64,000 bases of DNA from JACKCP01 sp034007295 (GCA_034007295.1 JAVERC010000009.1:1-64000), one strand, 5' to 3'. Shown: positions 42,622 to 52,286, counted from the stretch's first letter. Numbers and translations: made by a program. Notes: generated by a model not told the origin, from the sequence alone.

Positions 42622-44187
42622 ATGTTTAATAATTTTTTCAAAAAATTAACCTTCAAACATACATTGATTACAATATCAGTTGTTTTTATAACAGGTGCAC
42701 TTTTAAGTTTTTTTCAGATTATTTATGATATTTCACTGACAAGAAAAAAAATAACAGATGACATAAAAAGACTTGCAAATATTACTGAAGAAGCTGCCGC
42801 CCAGTCTTTATACCATTTAGATAAGGTTCAGGCAGAAAAACTTATCAAAGGATACATAAAATATCCCCCAATAAAAAATGCTTCCTTGACAGATAATTTT
42901 GGAATAACTCTTTATACTGAATCCAGCAATAAAAAACAAAAAAGCTCTATATTCAAATTTTTTTTCAGTGATCAAACAGAAAATTATCATTTTAACCTTT
43001 TTTATACCACAGAAAATAATTCTTTAATTTCTGTTGGAAGGCTTGAAATTCAAACTGATTATTCGGCTGTTTACGGAGAATTTGAAGACAGGGTAAAATT
43101 TATTGCTGTCTCAAATATTTTTCAAAATATTTTTCTTGCTCTTCTTATTGCTCTTATATTTCATAAGTCGCTTACCAGACCAATACTCAAACTGTCTCAA
43201 AGCATTGCAAAAATAAACCCAAGATCCCCAAAAGGCAATAAAGTAAACCTTCCATCAGGCCATGAAAAAGATGAAATGGGATCACTTGCATCCGCAATTA
43301 ACACTATTTTAAGGGAATACTCAGATCTTAATTTACAGCTTGAAAAAAGGGTAGAAGAAAGAACTTATGATTTGCAGCAGGCAAATGACAAACTCACAGA
43401 GTCATTGAATCAGCTCGAAAATGCCAAAGACAAGCTCGTAGAATCTGAAAAAATGGCTTCACTTGGAAGCCTTGTTGCCGGAGTTTCCCATGAAATAAAT
43501 ACACCTGTTGGAAACAGCGTGACAGCAGCATCATATCTTTTTGGTAAGTTACAGATTTTTAAAAAGAATTTTATTATAAACGAACTTTCATCTAAAGAAA
43601 TAGACTCATTTATATCTAACTCAGATGAAGCACTTGATATTATTATGAAAAATCTGGAAAGAGCTGCAAAACTGGTGTCTAGTTTTAAACAGATAGCAGT
43701 AGACCAGACATATTCATCAATGAGAATTTTTGAATTTAAAAAACATATTGAAGACATTCTCATGAGTCTTAAACCTAAATTAAAAGGACTTGACATAGAG
43801 ATAAATATTAAATGCAAAGAAAATTTATTTATTTTTCACGATCCAGGTATTTTTTATCAAATTTTTTCAAATCTTATAATTAATTCTATAATTCATGGAT
43901 TTGAATCTTCCCAGCAGAAAAAAGTAATTGAAATTGATGTTTTTGCAAATGATAAGGATATCAAAATTATGTATATGGACAATGGAAAAGGAATAAACGA
44001 AAAATTTCATAAAAAAATTTTTGAACCTTTTTTTACAACTACCAAAAAAAATGGCGGTTCAGGCCTTGGAATGTATATAATTTACAATCTTGTCACTCAA
44101 AAACTTTCAGGAACAATAGAATCCCTAAACTCCGAAAAAGGAAGGGGTGCCTGCTTTTTTATAACTTTTCCCTTTCCTAAAGAATAA
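42622..44187 (+). CDS. Membrane sensor histidine kinase
   Basis: A 521-residue kinase. A membrane segment (about 14-36), a small periplasmic part (about 37-160), a second membrane segment (about 165-180), HAMP (SLTRPILKLSQSIAKI ... EKDEMGSLASAINTIL), a coiled coil, HisKA with acceptor His in VAGVSHEINTPVGNSVT and HATPase_c (NLIINSIIHGFES, DNGKGINEKF, GGSGLGMYIIYNLV) follow. There is no receiver, and no response regulator is adjacent. The binding-protein gene upstream probably provides the signal. Start: AGGA before ATG. The stop codon is followed directly by a family A repeat. Confidence 0.93.
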   Translation: MFNNFFKKLTFKHTLITISVVFITGALLSFFQIIYDISLTRKKITDDIKRLANITEEAAAQSLYHLDKVQAEKLIKGYIKYPPIKNASLTDNFGITLYTESSNKKQKSSIFKFFFSDQTENYHFNLFYTTENNSLISVGRLEIQTDYSAVYGEFEDRVKFIAVSNIFQNIFLALLIALIFHKSLTRPILKLSQSIAKINPRSPKGNKVNLPSGHEKDEMGSLASAINTILREYSDLNLQLEKRVEERTYDLQQANDKLTESLNQLENAKDKLVESEKMASLGSLVAGVSHEINTPVGNSVTAASYLFGKLQIFKKNFIINELSSKEIDSFISNSDEALDIIMKNLERAAKLVSSFKQIAVDQTYSSMRIFEFKKHIEDILMSLKPKLKGLDIEINIKCKENLFIFHDPGIFYQIFSNLIINSIIHGFESSQQKKVIEIDVFANDKDIKIMYMDNGKGINEKFHKKIFEPFFTTTKKNGGSGLGMYIIYNLVTQKLSGTIESLNSEKGRGACFFITFPFPKE

Positions 44188-44332
44188 TTAGTCAGCCAAC
44201 TAAAACGGCCTTTTTTATCAATTTTAAAGTCAGATTCAAAAATTATTCCTCAAAATACTCAATGTATTCATGCTGTTAAATTTTTCATCTTCCCTGAACT
44301 GAAAAAAATTCTCATTTTCGGCCAATCACTAA
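44188..44332. repeat. Family A repeat, full copy
   Basis: Starts TTAGTCAGCCAACTAAAACG directly after the kinase stop codon and ends TTTTCGGCCAATCACTAA. Internal AAATTATTCCTCAAAATAC and GTTAAATTTTTCATCTTCC are conserved. The remaining part of the 243-bp gap has no gene. Confidence 0.85.
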
Positions 44333-44430
44333 TCAAATCATTATTTTTCAATAATTTGTCCTATTGATTTTAAATTTATTTGACTATACAGTAAAAAACA
44401 TACATTTTACCAAAAAACAGGGTTTACAAA

Positions 44431-45444
44431 ATGAACACAATATTGGAGCAATATGAATCATCAAAAGATGTTATTTTAAATAATTACTGCTCAGGCTGCG
44501 GTGCATGCATAAACACCTGCCCTTACAGAAAACTCAATAAAAACAGTGCAGTAATTATTTTTGAATGCAGTGAAAATCATGGCAGATGCGACATGGTGTG
44601 TCCAGCAGTAAAAACAGATCATGAAAATCTCCAAAAAAAAATTTTCAAATCACTTTCGCCTAATCCAATGGGAAATATTATTAAAATATACAAATCAAGA
44701 GCTGGAACGAGATTTCAACCAAATTTAACCGAGAAAAAAACTGTTACAGCACTTAATTGTTTTATTTTAAACTCTGGCATTTCAAAAAAAATTTTAATGA
44801 CAAAAACAGGCAGAGACTTTCTTCCAGAACCTTTTTTTGCAGAAACTGAAGAGGAAATAATAAATTCAGGAAAAACAATCCATTCAACTTCACCAATTTT
44901 AAGTGTCCTTAATTTATCCGGTGAAAAAAGCTATTCTTTTACAGGGCTTCCCTGTCAGATACTTTCCCTTGCAAAAACAGAAGTTCTTGAAAAAAAATAT
45001 TTAAAGCCATTTTTACCAGATATTAAAATCAGCCTTTTTTGCACCTGGGCACTTTATCCTCAACAATACTCTGATTATCTGCAAACAAAACTTGAAAATA
45101 ACGATTTAAAAGCCTGCCAAATTACATCAGGCAAAGATAAAAAAATTATTTTTGAATTTATGGACAACTCAAAAAAACAAGAAAATCTTGATGAAATAAA
45201 AAAATTCATTAGAAAATCCTGCACTGTTTGCACAGATCTTACAGGAGAATATTCAGATATTTCAGTTGGTGACCTGGAAACAGACAATAGCTTCAACACA
45301 TTGATTATCAGAACAGTCAAAGGTCTTGAACTTGTAAAAAAAGCAGTTGAAAAAAATTATCTTGAAATTTTTCCATATCCAAAAGAAGCACAACTTATGC
45401 TTGAGACTGCATCAACAAATAAAAAAAAGAAAATTTTCAGCTAA
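44431..45444 (+). CDS. FrhB/FdhB-like Fe-S and flavin oxidoreductase subunit
   Basis: A 337-residue protein of the coenzyme F420 hydrogenase/dehydrogenase beta-subunit family. The N-terminus holds a 4Fe-4S motif CSGCGACINTCPYRKL and extra cysteines (FECSENHGRCDMVCPA). The body has family segments KSYSFTGLPCQILSLAK, ISLFCTWALYPQQY and KSCTVCTDLTGEYSDISVGD. Members bind FAD and Fe-S and pass electrons between ferredoxin and a carrier. It lies 12 bp upstream of iorA, so it may act as electron partner of the indolepyruvate oxidoreductase. The actual acceptor is unknown. Confidence 0.82.
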   Translation: MNTILEQYESSKDVILNNYCSGCGACINTCPYRKLNKNSAVIIFECSENHGRCDMVCPAVKTDHENLQKKIFKSLSPNPMGNIIKIYKSRAGTRFQPNLTEKKTVTALNCFILNSGISKKILMTKTGRDFLPEPFFAETEEEIINSGKTIHSTSPILSVLNLSGEKSYSFTGLPCQILSLAKTEVLEKKYLKPFLPDIKISLFCTWALYPQQYSDYLQTKLENNDLKACQITSGKDKKIIFEFMDNSKKQENLDEIKKFIRKSCTVCTDLTGEYSDISVGDLETDNSFNTLIIRTVKGLELVKKAVEKNYLEIFPYPKEAQLMLETASTNKKKKIFS

Positions 45445-45456
45445 GGAAGAAATAAA

Positions 45457-47400
45457 ATGTATTCCATATCAGAGATGAAACCTTTTGAAAAAAAACTCAT
45501 GATGGGGAATTTTGCTTTTGCAAGGGGAATAATAGAATCAGGTGCAAGCTTTGCCGCTGGATACCCAGGAACCCCTTCCAGTGAAATAATTGAAACTCTT
45601 GCTCAAAACTCATCAAAAACAGGAATGTATGTAGAATGGTCAATAAATGAAAAAACAGCACTTGAAACTGCTGCAGCAGCTTCCTTTGCAAATCAAAGGT
45701 CAGTATGTGTAATGAAGCAGAACGGAGTAAATGTTGCCTCAGATTTTTTACTCCATCTTTCATACTCTGGAACAAGAAAAGGACTTATACTTATTGTCTG
45801 TGATGATCCAGGAGCACTTTCAAGCGTAAATGAAGGAGAATCAAGACACTTTGCAAAAATGCTTGAAATTCCCCTTCTTGAGCCCTCTGATTTTCAGGAG
45901 GCAAAAGATATTGTAAAAGAAGCATTTGAACTTTCTGAAAAGCTCAAATCAATTGTAATGATAAGAAGTGTTACAAGACTTTCCCATGCAAGCGGAATTG
46001 TTGAAGCCAATGAAATTTTAAAGCAAAAAAATCCACCATATTTTCATCACAGCGGCTTTATTCTTGACCCTGAAACAGGGCCTGTTATGAGTACTCCTGT
46101 AACATACAGACACCAGCTGATGGTAAAAAGAATGGAAGAATGCCGGTCATTTTTCAAAAACAGCAGTCTTAACAGATATTTTGGGCCTGATAATCCAGAA
46201 CTTCTTATTATTACAAGTTCGGTTGATTTTTTGTATTCAATGGAAGCTGTCAAGGAATTAAATCTTGAAAAAAAAGCCGGAGTCTTAAAACTTGTTCTTA
46301 CAAATCCCCTGCCTGAAGAACTCATAAATGAATACTTTTTAAAAACAGATTCAATTCTTTTCACAGAACAGGTGCTTCCTTTTATTGAAGAAGGTGTCAA
46401 AAATATTTATGCTGATAATTTTAAACTTGATAAAAAAATAAAATTCTACGGCAAAAAATCCGGCCATATACCTAATACAGGAGAAACTGACACAAATATT
46501 ATTATCAATGCACTTTCTAAAATTTTTGGAATTGAATATTCAAATTCAGATGAAGAATATGACAAAAAAGTAATTGAAACCGCATTTTCAAATGTTACCC
46601 CTGGAAGGGAAATGACTTTTTGTCCTGGATGCCCCCACAGAGCTTCTTATTTTCATCTTAACAATGCCATAAAACTTGATAGTAAAGACGGTTTTATCTG
46701 CGGAGACATAGGCTGTTATACACTTGGAATGCTTCCATCAGGATATTCAACCCTTAAAACAATTCACAGTATGGGTTCTGGTACTGGAATAGCTTCTGGT
46801 TTTGGTGTTTTAAAAAAATATGGATTTGACCAGACAGTTTTAAGCGTTTGCGGAGACTCTACTTTTTTTCATTCAGGAATTGCACCGCTTATAAATGCGG
46901 TTCATAACAAAAGCCGCCTTACAATGGTTATACTTGATAATTCCGGCACTGCAATGACAGGATTTCAGCCCCATCCAGGTGAAAAAAATACAGCCTGCGG
47001 CATAAATGGAACTCCGGTCATGATAGAAGAAATCACAAAGGCATGCGGTGCAAAAACCCATATACTTGATCCATTCAATTACAAAAAATGTCAGGAAAAA
47101 ATACCTGAAATTATAGCACAGGACAATGTAAACGTAATAATTTTAAGGCATCCATGTGCATTAAGCCCTCAAAGAAAAAACAAAAAATATTTTGAAATAG
47201 AAATAGACTATGAAAAATGCGTAGGAGACAATTGCGGATGTTTTAATTTCTGTACGAAAATATTCAAATGCCCTGCCCTTTTTTTAAATCCTTCAACAAA
47301 AAAACCTGAAATAGATAAAACACTTTGTGCAGGCTGCGGATTTTGTGCGGACATCTGCTATCACAATGCAATAATAAAAAAGGCGGCAGATAATGAATAA
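45457..47400 (+). CDS. iorA: Indolepyruvate:ferredoxin oxidoreductase, alpha subunit
   Basis: A 647-residue TPP and Fe-S enzyme that oxidises aryl pyruvates from aromatic amino acids to aryl-acetyl-CoA with reduction of ferredoxin. The pyrimidine-binding part opens with FARGIIESGASFAAGYPGTP and SINEKTALETAAAASFANQR. The TPP-binding part has FCPGCPHRASYFHLN, GDIGCYTLGMLPSGY and GDSTFFHSGIAPL. At the C-terminus are two 4Fe-4S motifs, CVGDNCGCFNFCTKIFKCP and CAGCGFCADICYHNAI. Start: AAGGAAG before ATG. The last eight bases overlap iorB. Confidence 0.96.
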   Translation: MYSISEMKPFEKKLMMGNFAFARGIIESGASFAAGYPGTPSSEIIETLAQNSSKTGMYVEWSINEKTALETAAAASFANQRSVCVMKQNGVNVASDFLLHLSYSGTRKGLILIVCDDPGALSSVNEGESRHFAKMLEIPLLEPSDFQEAKDIVKEAFELSEKLKSIVMIRSVTRLSHASGIVEANEILKQKNPPYFHHSGFILDPETGPVMSTPVTYRHQLMVKRMEECRSFFKNSSLNRYFGPDNPELLIITSSVDFLYSMEAVKELNLEKKAGVLKLVLTNPLPEELINEYFLKTDSILFTEQVLPFIEEGVKNIYADNFKLDKKIKFYGKKSGHIPNTGETDTNIIINALSKIFGIEYSNSDEEYDKKVIETAFSNVTPGREMTFCPGCPHRASYFHLNNAIKLDSKDGFICGDIGCYTLGMLPSGYSTLKTIHSMGSGTGIASGFGVLKKYGFDQTVLSVCGDSTFFHSGIAPLINAVHNKSRLTMVILDNSGTAMTGFQPHPGEKNTACGINGTPVMIEEITKACGAKTHILDPFNYKKCQEKIPEIIAQDNVNVIILRHPCALSPQRKNKKYFEIEIDYEKCVGDNCGCFNFCTKIFKCPALFLNPSTKKPEIDKTLCAGCGFCADICYHNAIIKKAADNE

Positions 47401-48007
47401 AAATTCAAACAAAAACATAATAATTACCGGTGTAGGCGGCCAGGGTAATGTAACCCTTGCAAGGCTTATTGGAGAATCTGTTATAAATGACAATAAATAT
47501 ATTACAATAGGTGAAACCTTTGGAGCATCACAAAGAGGAGGCTCTGTAATGAGCCATTTAAGAATAGGAAATTCTAAAATTTATTCGCCTGTAATTCCCT
47601 TAAAAAAAGCTGACCTCATAATAGGACTTGAACCAGTTGAAACATTAAGGGTGCTTATAACCTATGGAAACAAAGACATAATTTCTGTTTCAAACAGCAA
47701 ACCTATTATACCTTCAAATGTTCTTTCAGGCGAAGTTCAATACCCGCAAAAAGAAACTCTTCACCAGAAAATAAATTATTTATCAAAAGTAGCAATAGTT
47801 GAAAATTTTACAGAACTTGGAATAAAATACGGACATCATCTTTTATCAAACTCAATTATTTCAGGAGTTGTTTCAGGCCTCAAAATAATTAAAGGATTTG
47901 ATCAGAACAATTTTACAAACACAATAAAAAAATATTACTCTGGAAAAACTCTTGAAAAAAACATTGCAGCTTTTTTAAAAGGCGTTAAAATGACTGAAAT
48001 TTATTAA
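47393..48007 (+). CDS. iorB: Indolepyruvate:ferredoxin oxidoreductase, beta subunit
   Basis: A 204-residue gamma-type subunit of 2-oxoacid:ferredoxin oxidoreductases. The N-terminal glycine-rich motif is ITGVGGQGNVTLARLIGE, followed by GETFGASQRGGSVMSHLR and PLKKADLIIGLEPVETLR. It pairs with IorA, whose gene overlaps it by eight bases. It is slightly shorter than usual but complete. Confidence 0.95.
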   Translation: MNKNSNKNIIITGVGGQGNVTLARLIGESVINDNKYITIGETFGASQRGGSVMSHLRIGNSKIYSPVIPLKKADLIIGLEPVETLRVLITYGNKDIISVSNSKPIIPSNVLSGEVQYPQKETLHQKINYLSKVAIVENFTELGIKYGHHLLSNSIISGVVSGLKIIKGFDQNNFTNTIKKYYSGKTLEKNIAAFLKGVKMTEIY

Positions 48008-48023
48008 TAAAAATTTAGGTATC

Positions 48024-48371
48024 ATGACACAAAACAAGATTAAAGAATTAAAAAAAATACTTGAAACAAAGCTTGAAGAAGCAAGAAAAACAGCTAAAGC
48101 TCTAAAATCTGTTTCAAAACCTGTTGAACCAGATGTTTCAATTGGAAGGCTTACAAGGATGGAAGCCATTCAAAGCAAAAGCATAAATGAAGCATCTCTT
48201 GTAAAAGCCAATAATGAAATTAAAAATATTGAATCAGCTCTTAGAAGAATTGATCTTGACCCTGATTTTGGTTATTGTGAAGAATGCGGTGAAGAAATTG
48301 ATATAAAAAGATTAAAAATTATGCCTGAAACAAAATTTTGCGTAAAATGCATGGCAAAAATTTGCGGATAA
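48024..48371 (+). CDS. DksA/TraR-family zinc-finger protein
   Basis: A 115-residue protein with an N-terminal coiled coil (LKKILETKLEEARKTAKAL) and a C-terminal four-cysteine zinc finger (YCEECGEEIDIKRLKIMPET then FCVKCMAKIC). The family binds the secondary channel of RNA polymerase. The residues at the coiled-coil tip differ from E. coli DksA (no clear DXXDXA), so a different effect is possible. It is 16 bp after iorB on the same strand. Confidence 0.85.
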   Translation: MTQNKIKELKKILETKLEEARKTAKALKSVSKPVEPDVSIGRLTRMEAIQSKSINEASLVKANNEIKNIESALRRIDLDPDFGYCEECGEEIDIKRLKIMPETKFCVKCMAKICG

Positions 48372-48391
48372 ACTGTTTTAAAGGGGTTAAA

Positions 48392-49270
48392 ATGAAATTA
48401 TTGAATTTTTTATTTTTACTTATTTTTTGTTTTTTTTATTCAGGATGCTCTTCAAAAAATATTGTTAAAAATGAAACTGTTAATGTCTGTGTAATACCCG
48501 ATCTAAAAAAACCTGTTCAAATGGAAACAATTAAAACAGACCTTGAAAAAGAAGCTGTTAATAAATTTATGGAAAAACATCCTTTATTTACTTCAAAAGA
48601 CATAAGTTTTACAGACAAATTTTTTTATAATCTAAAAGAAATTGACAAATACTGCCTGAAAGCAAAAATGTCGGCAAACAAAAACAATAATAACTCAAAT
48701 TATGACAAAACAAAAAATAATGATTTTACAGACTCAAAAGAAAAAAAATTTCTTTTCATTGAAGATTTCAACAATGATAAAACATATAAAAAATACGGAC
48801 AAAACCTTATTCTTTCAAATTCAGACAAAGATAAAGGCATAAGTACGCATTTACATAAAAAAACCCAGGCTGAATTTTATTCAGATAAAAATGAAAATCT
48901 CCAACTAATTTTCAATGTAAAACATAAATTAAGGACAAATAATTTAGACCAGCCTGTTCATGTTGATCTTTTAAAAATCTGCTATATAAACAACCGTGAA
49001 GATCAGATCAAGTTTATTGCTGAAAAAAATAATAATTCAACAATAACCTGTGATATTTTGCTTGGAAGACAAAAATCTCAAAACATGAGCATATCATTTG
49101 AAAACAATTACAATACTTTTAAAATAATAAAATCCAAAAGGCAGATATCAATCTGGCTCAACAATGAATTTGCAGGTGCTTTTCTTTCTGGAGGCGACAT
49201 TGTAAAAAGCTTAAAGTTTGACATTGACAATAAAACCATATTAAAACACGTTGAAATCAAAGAACTCTAA
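48392..49270 (+). CDS. Unrecognised lipoprotein (292 residues)
   Basis: The signal MKLLNFLFLLIFCFFYSGC ends at a lipid-attachable cysteine. The frame extends upstream into the previous gene, but AAGGGG stands before the ATG at 48392. After a Lys/Asn-rich linker, the C-terminal half (FLFIEDFNNDKTYKKYGQN ... ISIWLNNEFAGAFLSGG) reads as a beta-sandwich of the laminin-G/concanavalin type, where proteins often bind sugars. That is a fold guess. It lies 20 bp after the DksA-like gene. Confidence 0.6.
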   Translation: MKLLNFLFLLIFCFFYSGCSSKNIVKNETVNVCVIPDLKKPVQMETIKTDLEKEAVNKFMEKHPLFTSKDISFTDKFFYNLKEIDKYCLKAKMSANKNNNNSNYDKTKNNDFTDSKEKKFLFIEDFNNDKTYKKYGQNLILSNSDKDKGISTHLHKKTQAEFYSDKNENLQLIFNVKHKLRTNNLDQPVHVDLLKICYINNREDQIKFIAEKNNNSTITCDILLGRQKSQNMSISFENNYNTFKIIKSKRQISIWLNNEFAGAFLSGGDIVKSLKFDIDNKTILKHVEIKEL

Positions 49271-49294
49271 TCAAAGAACAAAATTTTTAAAGTT

Positions 49295-50161
49295 TTGAAA
49301 GAAATGCATAAAATGCCCTCTGGAAGGTTTATTTTTTTTTATGATTTTTTTCCTAAAAAAATCCTTATAATTATTTCAATATTATTATTTTCTTCTTTTT
49401 GCAGTGCAAATCAGCTTTCAATAATGACATGGAATGCAGGAGACAGTGACAGAACTCCACCAAATATAGATGAAATATATGAGCTTGTAAGCAAAGCTCC
49501 GAAAAAACCTGATATTTTAATTTTACAGGAAATTTTTTTCAATAATTTTAAAGGTCTTAAAGAACGTCTCAATTTCACCAATTCAATTCATTCTTCACAA
49601 ATTTCCACCAAAATTTTAAATCTTGGGATTTTAAGTTCTTGTGAGATTTCAAAAAGCGAACTAATTGTTTTTTCCAATAAAATTTCTGGTGCATTAAAAG
49701 CAGAAATAAACCACAACGGACAGGCTATTAACATTTATTGTGTACATTTTGAATACATAAGAAAAAAAACAAGGGATAAAAACGGTTATGTTGATTTAAA
49801 ATTTAATGAAATTTTTAATATTTTAAAAAAAGAAGTTTATCTTCAAAATCCAAGAAAAAATGAAGCAAACAAGCTGCTTGAAATAGCTGGTAAACCTGGA
49901 AAAGCTACAATACTTGCAGGTGACTTCAACACAATTAGTTTTTCTTCTTCAATAAAAAATATAAAAAAATACTATAATGATTCAATGCCTTTTTTTAAAT
50001 CATTTGTATCTGGAACCTATAAAAAAATCCATTTCCCAATAAAGCCAAGAATAGATTATATTTTTCATTCGCCAGACTTAAAGGTTAAGTCATTTAAAAT
50101 AATAAGGCAAACCCCGGGTGATCATTTCCCTGTTATTGCTGATATTTCAATAAAAACCTAA
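49295..50161 (+). CDS. Endonuclease/exonuclease/phosphatase (EEP) family protein
   Basis: A protein of about 285 residues with a hydrophobic N-terminal anchor or signal (ILIIISILLFSSFCSA) and the EEP fold: SIMTWNAGD, the metal-binding Glu in LILQEIFF, INIYCVHFEYI, LAGDFNTISF, RIDYIF and the final GDHFPVIADI. The family cleaves phosphodiesters in nucleic acids or lipids; export suggests an extracytoplasmic nuclease or phospholipase. The start is uncertain: TTG at 49295 or ATG at 49304 or 49313. It overlaps the convergent pilB by four bases. Confidence 0.82.
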   Translation: MKEMHKMPSGRFIFFYDFFPKKILIIISILLFSSFCSANQLSIMTWNAGDSDRTPPNIDEIYELVSKAPKKPDILILQEIFFNNFKGLKERLNFTNSIHSSQISTKILNLGILSSCEISKSELIVFSNKISGALKAEINHNGQAINIYCVHFEYIRKKTRDKNGYVDLKFNEIFNILKKEVYLQNPRKNEANKLLEIAGKPGKATILAGDFNTISFSSSIKNIKKYYNDSMPFFKSFVSGTYKKIHFPIKPRIDYIFHSPDLKVKSFKIIRQTPGDHFPVIADISIKT

Positions 50162-51951
50162 ATTTTAACTACCCTTAAAACTTCTTCTTTTGTGGTTATT
50201 CCCTCAAGCATTTTTTTTACTGCATCTTCATACAGCTCTGTCATTCCTTCAAGAATAGCTGCTTTTTTAATTTCAGAAGGTGAAGCATCTGACCTTGTAA
50301 GCTTCATTATTGAATCAGAATATTTCATGATTTCATAAATGCCTGTTCTTCCGTAATAGCCCGTACCTCTGCATTTAGAACAGCCTTTGCCCTTATAAAG
50401 GACTACTTTTTTCTTTTGTCCGGTATAGATTCCTTCAGACTCAAGCTTTGATGCATCTTCCTCATATGAATATTTACATTCAGTGCAGATTTTCCTTACA
50501 AGTCTCTGGGAAATAATTCCAATAAGAGTAGACCTTACAAGAAAAGGCTCTAATCCAAGATCTAAAAGTCTTACTATTGTTGACGGAGAATCATTGGTAT
50601 GAAGAGTCGAAAGTACAAGATGCCCTGTAAGAGATGCCTGAACAGCATTTTTTGCAGTTTCTAGATCCCTCATTTCACCAATCATTATAACATCTGGATC
50701 CTGCCTCAAAATATGTCTTAAAGCCCTTGCAAAAGTCATGTCAATGGAAGGTTTAACAGCTATCTGGTTAAAATCCTCGTGGATCATTTCTATTGGATCT
50801 TCTATTGTTGTAATATTTATTTCAGGTTTTGAAATTTTCTTTAAGGCGGAATAAAGGGTTGTTGACTTACCGCTTCCTGTTGGTCCGCATACAAGTATTA
50901 TTCCGTGGGGATTTGAAATAAATTTTTCAACAAGATCAAGGTCTCTCCCCTTAAGTCCAAGGGAAAAAAGATCCTGAAAAAGTATATCAGGGTCCATTAA
51001 CCTTAAAACAACTTTTTCTCCAAAAGCTACAGGAAGGGTTGAAATCCTCATTTCAACTTCAACATTATTTTTTGATGTTTTTATTCTTCCGTCCTGTGGT
51101 CTTCTTTTTTCAGCCATATCAAGACCTGACATGGCCTTGATTCTGCTTACAATTGCGTTGTGAACTTTTTTGGGTAATTTGTATACAGGATGTAAAACCC
51201 CGTCAATTCTAAGCCTTACTATTGTTTTTTCTCTTTTTGGCTCAATATGAATATCACTTGCCCTTTGATCAAAGGCATAGCTTATAATATGATTTACCGC
51301 ATTTACTATGTGCTGATCATTTGCTGGAAGATCATCCATTGACTTAAGTTTGACATATCTTTCAAGATTTCCAAGATCAACCTGTGCTTCCACAAACTGA
51401 TTTTCAGCTGCTTCAATATATTTCTGGAATCCGAAAAATTCATTTATAAGCCTTATAATATCTGACTTTGAGCTTACTACTGCCTTTACTTTATCACTGT
51501 TTATTCTGCTGATGTCATCAAAGGCTTCCATATTAAAAGGATAAGGAGTTGCAACAACTAAATGCCCTGCCTGCTTATCAATTGGAAGCATGAGATGTCT
51601 CACTGCCATATTTTTTGGTATGGAAGAAGTTACTTTTGCAATATCTAGCTGCAATGGATCTATTTTTACAAAATCATAGCCCCAAAATTCAGAAAGTGTC
51701 TTATAAATAAGGTCTTCATCAATTTTTTTACCTGATTCATTGTTTGCAAAAAAACCAAAGGAAATTAAAACATCTACAGAAAGAGTTTTTTCAAATGCAG
51801 AAGAAAAAGAATTATCGTCTTTTTTCAGTTTTTTAAATTCAAGATCAAAATTTTTCAAGTAAAACTTAGCTGATTTTTCAGATAAAACTTTTTTTTTAAC
51901 TAAAATTTCAGCTATTTTTTTAGGATTAAACGGGTTTAAATTATTTTCCAT
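50158..51951 (-). CDS. pilB: Type IV pilus assembly ATPase (PilB/GspE)
   Basis: A 597-residue secretion ATPase that powers pilus extension. After an N-terminal GspE-II/MshEN-like region (FWGYDFVKIDPLQLDIAKV, RHLMLPIDKQAG) the ATPase core has Walker A GPTGSGKSTTLYSAL (about residue 365), the Asp box ITTIEDPIEM, Walker B IMIGEMRDLETA and the His box TGHLVLSTLHTND. Four cysteines (CTECKYSY ... GCSKCRGTGYYGRTGIYEI) form the zinc site. GGAG precedes the ATG at 51951; the frame is open 33 bases further up. It sits downstream of the minor-pilin operon, separated by a terminator and two repeats. Confidence 0.93.
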   Translation of the reverse strand: MENNLNPFNPKKIAEILVKKKVLSEKSAKFYLKNFDLEFKKLKKDDNSFSSAFEKTLSVDVLISFGFFANNESGKKIDEDLIYKTLSEFWGYDFVKIDPLQLDIAKVTSSIPKNMAVRHLMLPIDKQAGHLVVATPYPFNMEAFDDISRINSDKVKAVVSSKSDIIRLINEFFGFQKYIEAAENQFVEAQVDLGNLERYVKLKSMDDLPANDQHIVNAVNHIISYAFDQRASDIHIEPKREKTIVRLRIDGVLHPVYKLPKKVHNAIVSRIKAMSGLDMAEKRRPQDGRIKTSKNNVEVEMRISTLPVAFGEKVVLRLMDPDILFQDLFSLGLKGRDLDLVEKFISNPHGIILVCGPTGSGKSTTLYSALKKISKPEINITTIEDPIEMIHEDFNQIAVKPSIDMTFARALRHILRQDPDVIMIGEMRDLETAKNAVQASLTGHLVLSTLHTNDSPSTIVRLLDLGLEPFLVRSTLIGIISQRLVRKICTECKYSYEEDASKLESEGIYTGQKKKVVLYKGKGCSKCRGTGYYGRTGIYEIMKYSDSIMKLTRSDASPSEIKKAAILEGMTELYEDAVKKMLEGITTKEEVLRVVKI

Positions 51952-52013
51952 AAATTCTCCGGCAAAGCTATTGCAAAAAATCAAAATTTCATACTTTATA
52001 TAAAAAATTTTAT

Positions 52014-52142
52014 TTAGCTGCCAAACAAAAACTGAGTTTATCGTTTGTTTTAAAATCTAATCCTAAGAAAAATTAATTTATCCTAAAGTTTAAACCTTGT
52101 AATTTCACTGAAACAAAATCAAAGTTTTCGGCCAATTACTAA
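52014..52142. repeat. Family A repeat, slightly short copy, abutting a second copy
   Basis: Starts TTAGCTGCCAAACAAAAACT and ends TTTTCGGCCAATTACTAA. It touches the next copy at 52143 end to end in opposite orientation, giving a junction AATTACTAATTAGTGATT. Confidence 0.75.
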
Positions 52143-52286
52143 TTAGTGATTGGCCGAAAACAAGAATTTTGCTTCATTCAAGGAAGATGAAAAATTTAAC
52201 CTTTAGGATACATTTAGTATTTTGAGGATTAAATTTTGATTCTGACTTAAGAATGGACAAAAAAGCCGTTTTCGTTCAGCAACTAA
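52143..52286. repeat. Family A repeat, full copy (144 bp)
   Basis: Starts TTAGTGATTGGCCGAAAACA and ends AAAAGCCGTTTTCGTTCAGC-AACTAA. This is one of the best preserved copies, nearly identical through the centre to that at 60172. Together with its neighbour it fills most of the 447-bp gap between pilB and the small exported-protein gene. Confidence 0.85.
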
